Positions 1 to 7,564 of a stretch of 64,000 nucleotides of DNA are shown here, piece by piece. A program made the translations under genes and the position numbers. Every line of letters starts with the position of its first letter. Positions within the stretch are counted from its first letter, which is position 1. Source of the DNA: DASUPK01 sp963801055 (GTDB taxonomy: Bacteria > Actinomycetota > Thermoleophilia > Solirubrobacterales > 70-9); contig CAWDDE010000005.1 of assembly GCA_963801055.1 (NCBI GenBank), positions 1 through 64,000 of the forward strand, written 5' to 3'. The notes below the pieces were generated by a model that saw nothing but the letters and a program-made list of their open reading frames with translations, was not told where the DNA came from and searched no databases.

Positions 1-5
1 GTTTC

Positions 6-876
6 GTGCCCGAACTACCTGAAGTAGAGATCACGGCCCGTCGGCTGAGCAGCGAGCTCGAGGAAGCCGAGGTCGAGTCCGCGCTTGCCGCAGGAGTGGC
101 GACGCTGAAGACCTTCGAGCCGACCCTCGAGGCGATCACAGGCGCCCAGGTCTCGGGCGTGCGGCGGATCGGCAAGATGCTCGCCGTCGATTTCTCCCCC
201 ATCTCAGGGGATGGCGCCGGCCAGCTCACCCTGTTGATCCATCTGATGTCGGCGGGGCGCCTGCAGCTCTTCGACAAGCGTGCCTCGCTGCGGGACCGAC
301 GCTCCCGGATCCTGGTTCGGATCGCCGATGGGCGCGAGCTGCGCCTGCGCGAGTTCGGCACCAAGCAGTCGGCCTGGGCCAAGCTGCTTGCGCGCGATGA
401 GGTCGCCCGGGATGAGATGGTCGCGACGCTCGGGCCGGACGCCTGGCCCCCTCCATCGCTCGAGGAATTCGCGGAGCGGATCCGCCAGCCACGGCATCTC
501 CATCCGCTGCTGCGCGACCAGCGCGTGATCGCCGGGATCGGGCGCTCCTGGGTCGACGAGATCCTCTGGGAGGCGAGGCTCTCCCCCTTCAAGAAGGGCT
601 CGGAGCTCTCGGACGAGGAAGTGAAGGCCTTGTACGACGCGCTGCCGCTGTTGGGCAATGTGGTCAAGCACTACGAGGGCGTCATCGGCGACCAGGTCCC
701 GGACAAGATGCCGATGCCCCTCCGGGTCCACCGCCGCGAGGGCGAGCCCTGCCCGCGCTGCGGCACGCACGATCGAGGCGGTCTTCTTCGCCGAGCACCA
801 GATGAACTACTGCCCCGAGGAGCAGACGGGCGGCCGCGTCCTCAAGGACCGGCGGCTGTCGCGCTTGCTGAAATGA
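6..876 (+). CDS. fpg: Formamidopyrimidine-DNA glycosylase (frameshifted near the 3' end)
   Basis: Base-excision repair glycosylase/AP lyase of the Fpg/Nei family. The GTG start gives the family N-terminus MPELPEVE: Pro2 is the Schiff-base nucleophile, Glu3 is catalytic, and Lys57 in RRIGKM matches the conserved beta-hairpin lysine. An H2TH-type helix pair follows at about residues 165-200. The zinc-finger half CPRCG is read in the starting frame, but the expected continuation (TIEAVFFAEHQMNYCPEEQ) lies in the +1 frame after an extra C near 768. Without the shift the frame runs to 890 into the next gene with an unrelated tail. In the restored tail the fourth zinc cysteine position is Glu (YCPEEQ), so zinc binding may be altered anyway. 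Confidence 0.88.
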
Positions 877-882
877 GGGGCG

Positions 883-1878
883 ATGGCTGAACCCGCGGCG
901 ATCGAGGCGGAGCGCCTCGAGAAGTCCTTCGGCAAGGTGCGGGCGCTGGACGGAATCGACCTCAGCGCGCCGAAAGGCACTGTGCTCGGGCTGCTCGGTC
1001 CGAACGGCGCCGGCAAGACCACCGCGGTGCGCATCCTCACCACCCTCCTTCGACCGGACGCCGGCAGCGCCCGAGTCGCCGGGCTCGACGTCGTCGCGGA
1101 CGCCGCCGCGCTTCGATCTCAGATCGGGCTTGCCGGCCAGTACGCGGCGGTCGACGAGAACCTGACCGGACAAGAGAATCTGGAGATGGTCGGGCGGCTC
1201 TATCACCTCGGCGCATCAGTCGCCCGCCAGCGGGCAGCCGAGCTGCTCGAGACCTTCGACCTCACCGACGCGGGCGACCGGCTCGTCCGCACCTACTCGG
1301 GCGGAATGCGCAGACGGCTCGACCTGGCGGCGGCGCTGGTGGCGCGGCCGCCCGTGGTCTTCCTCGACGAGCCCACCACCGGGCTCGACCCGGTCAGCCG
1401 GCTGGGCCTCTGGAACACGATCGAGGAACGGGTGGCGGAGGGCACCACGGTTCTGCTCACCACCCAGTACCTCGACGAGGCGGACCGGCTCGCCGACCGG
1501 ATCTCCGTGGTCGACCACGGCAAGGTGATCGCCGAGGGAACCTCCGACGAGCTCAAGGATCGCGTCGGGGGCGAGGGGCTTGAGGTCCGGCTCGAGCGGC
1601 CGCAACAGTCCGAGGCCGCGGTGGCGGCGCTGGCGGCGATGTGCGTGGAGCCCCCCGAGTCCATGGACGGGCTGGTGCGGATGCAGATCGCCGGTCACCG
1701 CGGTGCGATCGCTGAGGCGGTGCGCCGCCTCGACAACGCCGGGGTCCAGATCGACGACATCGCCGTCCGGCGGCCGACCCTCGACGACGTCTTCATCGTC
1801 CTCACCGGCCACGCGGCGGAGCCGGAGAGCAAGGACGGCGACCGCGAAGTGGTGGCGACCGAGGAGCGGCCCGGATGA
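883..1878 (+). CDS. ABC transporter ATP-binding protein, DrrA type
   Basis: Cytoplasmic ATPase of a two-gene ABC-2 exporter of the daunorubicin-resistance (DrrA) class. Visible motifs are Walker A GPNGAGKTT (residues 39-47), signature YSGGMRRRLDLA, Walker B VVFLDEPTTGLD and the H-loop region TTQYLDEADRLADR. The extra C-terminal domain of about 80 residues is typical of DrrA-like subunits. At 331 residues its length is normal. Its stop overlaps the permease start by 4 bp, so the two are translationally coupled. The exported substrate cannot be told from sequence. Confidence 0.93.
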   Translation: MAEPAAIEAERLEKSFGKVRALDGIDLSAPKGTVLGLLGPNGAGKTTAVRILTTLLRPDAGSARVAGLDVVADAAALRSQIGLAGQYAAVDENLTGQENLEMVGRLYHLGASVARQRAAELLETFDLTDAGDRLVRTYSGGMRRRLDLAAALVARPPVVFLDEPTTGLDPVSRLGLWNTIEERVAEGTTVLLTTQYLDEADRLADRISVVDHGKVIAEGTSDELKDRVGGEGLEVRLERPQQSEAAVAALAAMCVEPPESMDGLVRMQIAGHRGAIAEAVRRLDNAGVQIDDIAVRRPTLDDVFIVLTGHAAEPESKDGDREVVATEERPG

Positions 1879-2648
1879 GCGCCGCCGCCTACGCCGTCTC
1901 CGACACCGTCGTCCTCGCGGTCCGCAACCTGAAGCGGATCCCGCGGGCTCCGGACCTGCTGATCTCGTTCACGCTGCAGCCGATCATGTTCGTGCTGCTG
2001 TTCAACTACGTATTCGGCGGCGCGATCGAGACGCCAGGGCACACCTACACCGAGTTCCTGATCCCCGGGCTGATCGTGCAGACGATGTTCTTCGGCGGCT
2101 TCGTGACCGCGATCGGCCTCTCGGACGACCTGAAGAAGGGGCTGATCGACCGCTTCCGCTCGCTGCCGATGTCGCGCGGGGCCGTGCTGGCGGGCCGGAC
2201 GCTCGCAGACGTCGCCACCAACCTGCTCTCGATCGTGGTGATGATCGCGGTGGCGCTGATCATCGGCTTCAGCTTCGACGCCAGCCCGCTCGAGATCGTC
2301 GCTGGCATCGGGCTAATGCTCCTCTTCGGCTACGCCTTCTCCTGGCTCTTCGCCTACTTCGCTCTCGTCTCCTCCTCGGCCGAGGCGGCGCAGGCGATCG
2401 GCTTCATGGTGATCTTCCCGCTCACCTTCATCTCCTCCGCCTTTGTCCCCATCGACACCCTTCCCGACGGGCTCCGTCAATTCGCCGAGGTGAACCCGTT
2501 CACGGTCGCGGTCGACGCGATGCGTGCATTGTGGATCGGCGATCCGGCCGGCAACAGCATCTGGGGCGCGGTCCTCTGGACGAGCGGCCTGATCGCCGTC
2601 TTCTCCTGGCTTGCGGTCGACCGCTACAAGCGCGCGGTCAGTGCCTAG
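1875..2648 (+). CDS. ABC-2 type transporter permease, DrrB type
   Basis: Membrane partner of the preceding ATPase, 257 residues with about six hydrophobic segments and the ABC-2 domain of DrrB-like exporters. Features include the early LKRIPRAPDLLISFTLQP segment and the characteristic loop around FRSLPMSRGAVLAGRTLAD. The ATG overlaps the upstream stop. The pair stands alone, with convergent nadC next, so context gives no clue to the substrate (drug, lipid and polyketide are all possible). Confidence 0.92.
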   Translation: MSAAAYAVSDTVVLAVRNLKRIPRAPDLLISFTLQPIMFVLLFNYVFGGAIETPGHTYTEFLIPGLIVQTMFFGGFVTAIGLSDDLKKGLIDRFRSLPMSRGAVLAGRTLADVATNLLSIVVMIAVALIIGFSFDASPLEIVAGIGLMLLFGYAFSWLFAYFALVSSSAEAAQAIGFMVIFPLTFISSAFVPIDTLPDGLRQFAEVNPFTVAVDAMRALWIGDPAGNSIWGAVLWTSGLIAVFSWLAVDRYKRAVSA

Positions 2649-2653
2649 CTCAC

Positions 2654-3496
2654 CTACATGTCGATCGTCATGCTGAGGTCGAGGGCCGGCGCGGAGTGGG
2701 TGAGCGCGCCGACCGAGACGTAATCGACTCCGGTCGCGGCGATCTCGCGGACGTTGACCAGACTGATCCCGCCCGATGCCTCGAGCTCGGGGCGATCGGA
2801 CGACCCACCGACGGCAGCGACGGCCTCGCGGAGCTCGAGCGGGCTCATGTTGTCGAGCAGGAGCCGGTCAGCGCCCGCTTCCGCGCCCTCGCGGACCTCC
2901 TCCAGGTCACGGCACTCGACCTCAACGGAGAGATCGGGGCGCGCCTCACGCGCGCGACGGACGGCCTCCCCTACCCCGCCCGCGATCGCGGCGTGATTCT
3001 CCTTGATCAGGATCGCGTCGTAGAGGCCCATGCGGTGATTGGTCCCGCCCCCGGCAGCGACCGCCGCCTTCTCCAACGCACGCAGGCCCGGGATGGTCTT
3101 GCGCGTGTCGAGGACGCGCGCGTTGGTGAGCTCCACCCGGGCAACGAATCTCGCGGTCAAGGTGGCCACGCCGGAGAGGTGGCAGAGGAAGTTGAGCGCC
3201 GTCCGCTCTGCCGCGAGGAGTGCGTGGGCCGGTCCGGCGGTGCGTGCGACGACCGCCGGCACCTCGTCGCGCCACTCCCCCTCGCTCGCCTCCGGCTCGA
3301 TCCCGCGGGCGCCGGCCTGCCGGAAGACCTCGCCGGCAACGTCGAGGCCGAAGACGACCCCCGCTTCCTTCTGGGTGATCGTGGCCCGCCCAGACGCATC
3401 CTCGGGGACGACCGCCTCGGCGGTCACGTCGCCGGAGCCGAGGTCCTCCAGCAGCGCTCTGGCGACCAGCTCGCGGGTGTCGCTGTCGATCTCCAT
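2654..3496 (-). CDS. nadC: Nicotinate-nucleotide pyrophosphorylase (carboxylating)
   Basis: Converts quinolinate and PRPP to nicotinate mononucleotide, CO2 and PPi in de novo NAD synthesis. The family core is clear: ALLEDLGSGDVT near the N-terminus, ERTALNFLCHLSGVAT, LDTRKTIPGLR, the phosphate-binding NHRMGLYDAILIKENH, and the C-terminal ASGGISLVNVREIAATGVD barrel strand. I take the ATG at 3496 (MEIDSDTREL) as start, since the 19 codons upstream do not look like protein. Its 280 residues are normal. nadA and nadB are not in the window. It diverges from the ECF sigma gene with about 50 bp between starts. Confidence 0.94.
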   Translation of the reverse strand: MEIDSDTRELVARALLEDLGSGDVTAEAVVPEDASGRATITQKEAGVVFGLDVAGEVFRQAGARGIEPEASEGEWRDEVPAVVARTAGPAHALLAAERTALNFLCHLSGVATLTARFVARVELTNARVLDTRKTIPGLRALEKAAVAAGGGTNHRMGLYDAILIKENHAAIAGGVGEAVRRAREARPDLSVEVECRDLEEVREGAEAGADRLLLDNMSPLELREAVAAVGGSSDRPELEASGGISLVNVREIAATGVDYVSVGALTHSAPALDLSMTIDM

Positions 3497-3507
3497 CGGC
3501 CGCCACA

Positions 3508-3542
3508 GTCTCACGAAAGCCCGGTATGAGACGTTTTGTGAG
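3508..3542. promoter_or_regulatory. Inverted repeats between nadC and the ECF sigma gene
   Basis: The 49-bp divergent gap carries GTCTCA (3508-3513) facing TGAGAC (3527-3532), and CTCACGAAA (3510-3518) facing TTTTGTGAG (3534-3542) with one mismatch. The nesting suggests an operator or promoter pair serving both genes. No bound regulator can be named. Confidence 0.35.
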
Positions 3543-3545
3543 CGA

Positions 3546-4046
3546 ATGCCCAATGAGACGCTCCCTCCATTTCAGAAGCTGCTCGACGAGCACGGCTCAG
3601 ACGTGCTCGGATTCCTGGTTGCGTCGGTCGGCCCCCACGACGCCGAGGACTGCTTCCAGGAGACCTTCATCGCCGCACTGCGCACATATCCGCGCCTCGA
3701 GCACGGCCGCAACCTGCGCTCCTGGCTGCTCACGATCGCCCACCGCAAGGCGATCGACCACCATCGCGCCCGCGGGCGACGCGCGGCCCCGGCCGGGACC
3801 CCGGAGGAGGTGGCCGGCGGACAGTCAAGCTACAACCATCGCCCCGACGCAGTCGTCGCCGGCGGCGATCCCGAGCTCTGGACCGCGGTGAGCGGCCTGC
3901 CGCCAAAGCAGCGCAGTGCGGTCGTGCTCCGCTTCGCGACCGACATGTCCTATGCGGGGATCGCGCGGGCGCTCGACTGCTCCGAGGACGCCGCCCGCCG
4001 CAGCGTTCACGAGGGGTTGCAAAAGCTGAGAGGTGAATTCGCATGA
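3546..4046 (+). CDS. ECF-type RNA polymerase sigma factor
   Basis: A 166-residue sigma-70 family factor with only regions 2 and 4. Region 2 includes DAEDCFQETFIAALRTYPRL and RNLRSWLLTIAHRKAIDHHR. Region 4 includes LPPKQRSAVVLRFATDMSYAGIARAL with a helix-turn-helix ending in EDAARRSVHEGLQKLR. The start is the ATG at 3546 (MPNETLPPF). Its TGA overlaps the ATG of the alkyltransferase gene by 4 bp. No anti-sigma gene is adjacent, so the alkyltransferase itself, or its 45-residue N-terminal extension, is the natural partner to test. Confidence 0.9.
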   Translation: MPNETLPPFQKLLDEHGSDVLGFLVASVGPHDAEDCFQETFIAALRTYPRLEHGRNLRSWLLTIAHRKAIDHHRARGRRAAPAGTPEEVAGGQSSYNHRPDAVVAGGDPELWTAVSGLPPKQRSAVVLRFATDMSYAGIARALDCSEDAARRSVHEGLQKLRGEFA

Positions 4047-4675
4047 ACCGGTTGACCGGCAAGCAGCTCGAGCGGATGCTCCGCAACACGCCCACCGGGG
4101 GCGATCTCGACTCCGCGGTCGAGGGGGTCCTCGCCCGCGCGGAGCGCGATGGGCTGATCGACGTCGCCTACGCGCCGGTCGACTCTCCCTTTGGCAGGCT
4201 GCTCGTCGCGCGGACCGATCGAGGCGTCGTGCAGCTCGCGCTGCCGAAGCACCGCGGCACTCAGATGTCCGAGGGCGAGGTCCTGCAGCTTCTGGCGCGC
4301 TACGTCTCGCCGCGGGTGCTCGAGTCGCCGAGCCGGCTGGACGAGGAGCGCCGTCAGCTCGACGAGTACTTCGAGGGCAAGCGCCACCACTTCAACGTGC
4401 CGGTCGACTGGACGCTTACTCCAGCCGGCTTCCGCAACCGCGCCCTGCACGCGGTCGCGAAGATCCCTTACGGGGAGACCCGCACCTATGGCGAGATTGC
4501 CAAGCAGGCCGGTAACGCGCGGGCCTTCCGCGCGGCCGGGACGGCCTGCGGCCGCAACCCCGTCCCCCTGATCGTCCCCTGCCACCGCGTCGTCCAGTCG
4601 GGCGGCGGGATCGGCAATTACGGCGGCGGCCCCGAGATGAAGCGGGCTCTGCTGGACCTCGAGGCCGCGCTCTAG
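4043..4675 (+). CDS. ogt: Methylated-DNA-[protein]-cysteine S-methyltransferase
   Basis: Suicide repair protein that takes the alkyl group from O6-alkylguanine onto a cysteine. The acceptor is Cys180 in VPCHRVV, preceded by the helix-turn-helix IPYGETRTYGEIA and the arginine-finger segment ACGRNP. The Ada/Ogt-type N-domain starts near residue 42 (VAYAPVDSPFGRLLVA). Residues 1-40 are an extension beyond classical Ogt, rich in charged residues (KQLERMLRNTP). It is translationally coupled to the preceding sigma factor (ATGA overlap), so an alkylation-responsive operon is plausible, but that is inference. Confidence 0.92.
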   Translation: MNRLTGKQLERMLRNTPTGGDLDSAVEGVLARAERDGLIDVAYAPVDSPFGRLLVARTDRGVVQLALPKHRGTQMSEGEVLQLLARYVSPRVLESPSRLDEERRQLDEYFEGKRHHFNVPVDWTLTPAGFRNRALHAVAKIPYGETRTYGEIAKQAGNARAFRAAGTACGRNPVPLIVPCHRVVQSGGGIGNYGGGPEMKRALLDLEAAL

Positions 4676-4745
4676 CCGATCTGCGTCAATTTATGGCCGC
4701 TGACGGCGCCGCCGCCGGCGTTCCCCGTCGCCCCCGCCACCAGGG

Positions 4746-5945
4746 TCACGCCGGAAAGACCGCCATCGTCGCCGTGAAGCCGTGCAGGAAGTTGCGGCCC
4801 CCGACCGGGCCGATCTCGCCGGCGCAGAAGAAGCCCGCGGTCGGCGCGCCGAGCGAGTCCTGGAGGGCCGCGGCGTCGTGGTCTGGCAGATCGAACATAT
4901 GTGAGCCGCGCCCATTGCAGGTGAAGAGCAGGGCCCCGGCCGCACCGCCCGCCCCCAGCGCCTGAGCCTGCGCCCGCAGGGCCGCGCGCAGATCCTCGTC
5001 GGCGGAGGCAGCGTCGCGCACCTGGAGCCGTACCGTCTGCCCAACCCGGACCTGCTCTCCGATCGCGATCGCCCCGGACTCCCGGTCCGCGCCGATGATC
5101 GGGCGCACCAGGAAGTCGCCCCGGGCGTACTCGGGGCGGTTCTCGTCGATGACGAGGCCGATCAGGACCCCCGAGGCCGCCAGTTCGCGTTCATCCTCCG
5201 GGAGCGCGGCGATCACCTCGCCGAGCCGCTCCATCGCCGGTTTGCCGGCGAGCTCGCCGATCACGTTCCCGTCCGCACGCGTGATCGTCATCTCCGGACC
5301 GACCGGCCCCGCGCCCTGCGAAACGCAGGGCAGTACCTGCAGGCCACGGAGGCGCACTGCCACCGCCCCGTCCGTATGGACGTCGCCGTCCTGCAGGAGG
5401 ACGGCGCCGCCGGCGAACGAGGCGCTCGCAAGGCCGCCGAGCACGGGCAAGTGTGGCCTGGCTCCCTCGAGCGCCGCCAGCAGTTCCTCCGGAGGGAAGC
5501 TGAACGGATCGCAGAGCGCGATCACCGACTCATCCGCGGCACCGACGTCATCGGTCCCGGTCGCGAGCGATTCCGGCAGCCCGAGCAGGCGGAACCCATC
5601 GGCATCGCGCTCGGCGGTCAGGTGCAAGGTCTCGAGCTCCGCTCCCGGCAGCGAGGCGCCCCAGACGACGACTCCGGGAGTGTCCTCGAGCTCATGGCCG
5701 CCCGCGACGGTTCCGCCCGCCCCGCAGCCGATCAGCGCCCTTGGCTCGAGGCGCTCGTGCACCTCGGAGAGGAGCCATTTGGCCATTCCCAGGTGGTGCC
5801 CCGAGGCGAACACGACCGCGAAGTCGCAGCGCGGCTCGAGACCGGCGCGGGCCCGGTCGGCAGCCTCCGCGGCCGCCTCGACGGTGTCGAAGCTCTCAGA
5901 CGCCCCGACGGAGGCCTGGACCGTCGCTTGCTCCGAGCTGGCCAC
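4746..5945 (-). CDS. FIST domain sensory protein
   Basis: A 399-residue soluble protein with FIST_N (about residues 30-220) followed by FIST_C (about 225-375). This family is thought to bind small ligands such as amino acids and is often attached to signalling domains, but stands alone here. Recognisable segments are ALIGCGAGGTVAGGHELE, VLGGLASASFAGGAVLL and the C-terminal FTCNGRGSHMF, AGFFCAGEIGPVGGRNFLHG. The GTG start overlaps the TAG of prfB by one base (TAGTG), so it is read through coupling downstream of prfB. Ligand unknown. Confidence 0.85.
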   Translation of the reverse strand: MASSEQATVQASVGASESFDTVEAAAEAADRARAGLEPRCDFAVVFASGHHLGMAKWLLSEVHERLEPRALIGCGAGGTVAGGHELEDTPGVVVWGASLPGAELETLHLTAERDADGFRLLGLPESLATGTDDVGAADESVIALCDPFSFPPEELLAALEGARPHLPVLGGLASASFAGGAVLLQDGDVHTDGAVAVRLRGLQVLPCVSQGAGPVGPEMTITRADGNVIGELAGKPAMERLGEVIAALPEDERELAASGVLIGLVIDENRPEYARGDFLVRPIIGADRESGAIAIGEQVRVGQTVRLQVRDAASADEDLRAALRAQAQALGAGGAAGALLFTCNGRGSHMFDLPDHDAAALQDSLGAPTAGFFCAGEIGPVGGRNFLHGFTATMAVFPA

Positions 5946-7079
5946 TAGCCGGAGCCCGAGTTGCCCGAGCGGGAGCCTGCCGCCTGGTTCAGGTACGCGC
6001 GGAGGAAACCATCGAGGTCGCCGTCCAGCACGCGCTGGGCGTCACCCACCTCGAATCCGGTCCGATGGTCCTTCACCCGCTGGTCCGGGTGCAGGAAGTA
6101 GCTGCGGATCTGCGACCCCCACTCCGCCGACTTCTGCTCGCCCCGCTCCTTGGCGAGCTCCTCGGCTCGCTCGAGCTCCTTTCGCTCCAGCAGCCGGGAA
6201 CGGAGGATCTGCATCGCCGTCGCCTTGTTTTGCGCCTGGGAGCGCTCGTTCTGGGACTGCGCGACGATCCCAGTCGGCATGTGTGTGATGCGGACCGCGG
6301 AGTCGGTCTTGTTGACGTGCTGGCCTCCCGCCCCGGAGGCGCGGTAGGTGTCGACGCGGATGTCGGCGTCGTCGATCTCGACGTCGACGTCTCCTTCGAC
6401 CAGCGGGGCCACGTCGACCTGGGCGAAGCTTGTATGGCGACGCGCCGACGAGTCGAAGGGCGAGATCCGGATCAGCCGGTGCACGCCCCGTTCGGCGGCG
6501 AACAAGCCGTAGGCGTTCTCGCCGCGCACCACGAATGTCGAGGACTTGAGCCCCGCCTCCTCCCCCGGTGATGCCTCCTTCATCTCGACCTTGAAGCCGC
6601 GGCGCTCGGCCCATCGCAGGTACATGCGAACCAGCATCTCGGCCCAATCCTGGGAATCGGTGCCGCCCGCCCCGGCGTTGATCGTGACGACGGCCGGGCC
6701 GGCATCGAAGCGACCCGAGAAGAGCCGCTCCTCCTCGAGGTCGGCCAGGCGCCGCTCCACCGACGACAGCTGGCCGGCGAGCTCACCCGCCATCTCCTCG
6801 TCCTCCGCGGCGAGCTCCGCCAGCTCATCGAGGTCATCGACGTCCCGGGTGAGCTGGTTGAAGCCCTCGAGCCGCCGCTGGGCGCGGGCATGCTCAGCAG
6901 ATATCTCGGCCGCAGCCGCCTGGTCATCCCAGAAACCGGGTCGCTGCATCTCCCCCTCGAGGCGATCGACCTCCCGGCTCAGTGTGTCCGGGTCAAAGGT
7001 AATCCGAGAGCAGCTTGAGCTGCCCCCGGATCTCAGCGAGGCGCGCGGAGATTCCCTCCTTGGGAAGTGTCTCTGCCAT
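5945..7079 (-). CDS. prfB: Peptide chain release factor 2, with programmed +1 frameshift
   Basis: Release factor for UGA/UAA codons. The gene is in two frames: ATG at 7079 opens 28 codons (MAETLPKEG... to SDYL) ending at an in-frame TGA (6993-6995). Reading resumes in the +1 frame as DPDTLSREVD, joining MQRPGFWDD and the rest, for about 377 residues. The junction CTT TGA C is the classical RF2 autoregulatory frameshift. The body shows the SPF anticodon-like motif (RISPFDSS), GGQ in SGAGGQHVNKTDSAVRIT, and the C-terminal superfamily helix. FIST follows with a one-base overlap. Confidence 0.96.
6991..7000 (-). promoter_or_regulatory. prfB: Programmed +1 ribosomal frameshift site of prfB
   Basis: On the minus strand the sequence reads TAC CTT TGA CCC. 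Slippage of the CTT tRNA onto TTT over the TGA puts GAC in frame, exactly 15 codons before the ATG-coded Met at 6949. The mechanism is established for RF2: low RF2 favours slippage and so restores RF2. The Shine-Dalgarno-like stimulator upstream of the E. coli site (AGGGGG) is not evident here (CTCTCGGAT precedes). Confidence 0.93.
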
Positions 7080-7122
7080 CTCCCCTAAGGGTATTCGGGC
7101 CCGAGGAAGTCCTGAAGGGCGC

Positions 7123-7557
7123 CTAATCGGCTGGTTGCGCCAGCCTGAACTCCTCGTGGAATTCCGCGAAGAACTTCTCTCCGAGCTCGCGGGCGCCGTC
7201 AGGGCCTTCGCTGTAGAGGCGCTCGAAGAACTCCGCCGTGCGCAGCGCGGGCCGCACCTCCCAGAGCATCCGCGTCGGCCCCTCGGCCCCCATTTGGTGG
7301 GGAGTTCCGGCGGGGACCTCGAAGCTCTCACCGGTGTCGAAGACGCGCTCATCGTCGCCGACGATCGCGCGCATTGCGCCCTCGATCACCTCGAAGCGCT
7401 CCGCCTGGCGTGGATGGAGATGCATGGGCGGCATCCCCCCGTCGCCGCTATAGGTCGCCTCCATCTCGAGGAGCTCGCCGTCGGTCTCTGCCCCGGTCCT
7501 GACGAAGCGGAGCTGCATCCCACCAGGGCTCTGGATCTCTTGTCCGGCGTGAGCCAT
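7123..7557 (-). CDS. Cupin domain protein
   Basis: A 144-residue single-domain cupin. Motif 1 is MPPMHLHPRQAERFEVIEG, with the two histidines and glutamate that usually bind metal; motif 2 is VPAGTPHQMG. The start is taken as ATG at 7557 (MAHAGQEIQ), since upstream codons lie inside secA in another frame. It follows secA by 7 bp on the same strand and may share its transcript. The reaction cannot be predicted (binding protein, dioxygenase or isomerase are all possible). Confidence 0.82.
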   Translation of the reverse strand: MAHAGQEIQSPGGMQLRFVRTGAETDGELLEMEATYSGDGGMPPMHLHPRQAERFEVIEGAMRAIVGDDERVFDTGESFEVPAGTPHQMGAEGPTRMLWEVRPALRTAEFFERLYSEGPDGARELGEKFFAEFHEEFRLAQPAD

Positions 7558-7564
7558 CAGCGCC

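Noticed and set aside
1580..3529. 649-codon plus-strand open frame overlapping the ABC exporter and nadC
   Set aside because: It is an out-of-frame and antisense reading of recognised genes, a common effect of high GC.
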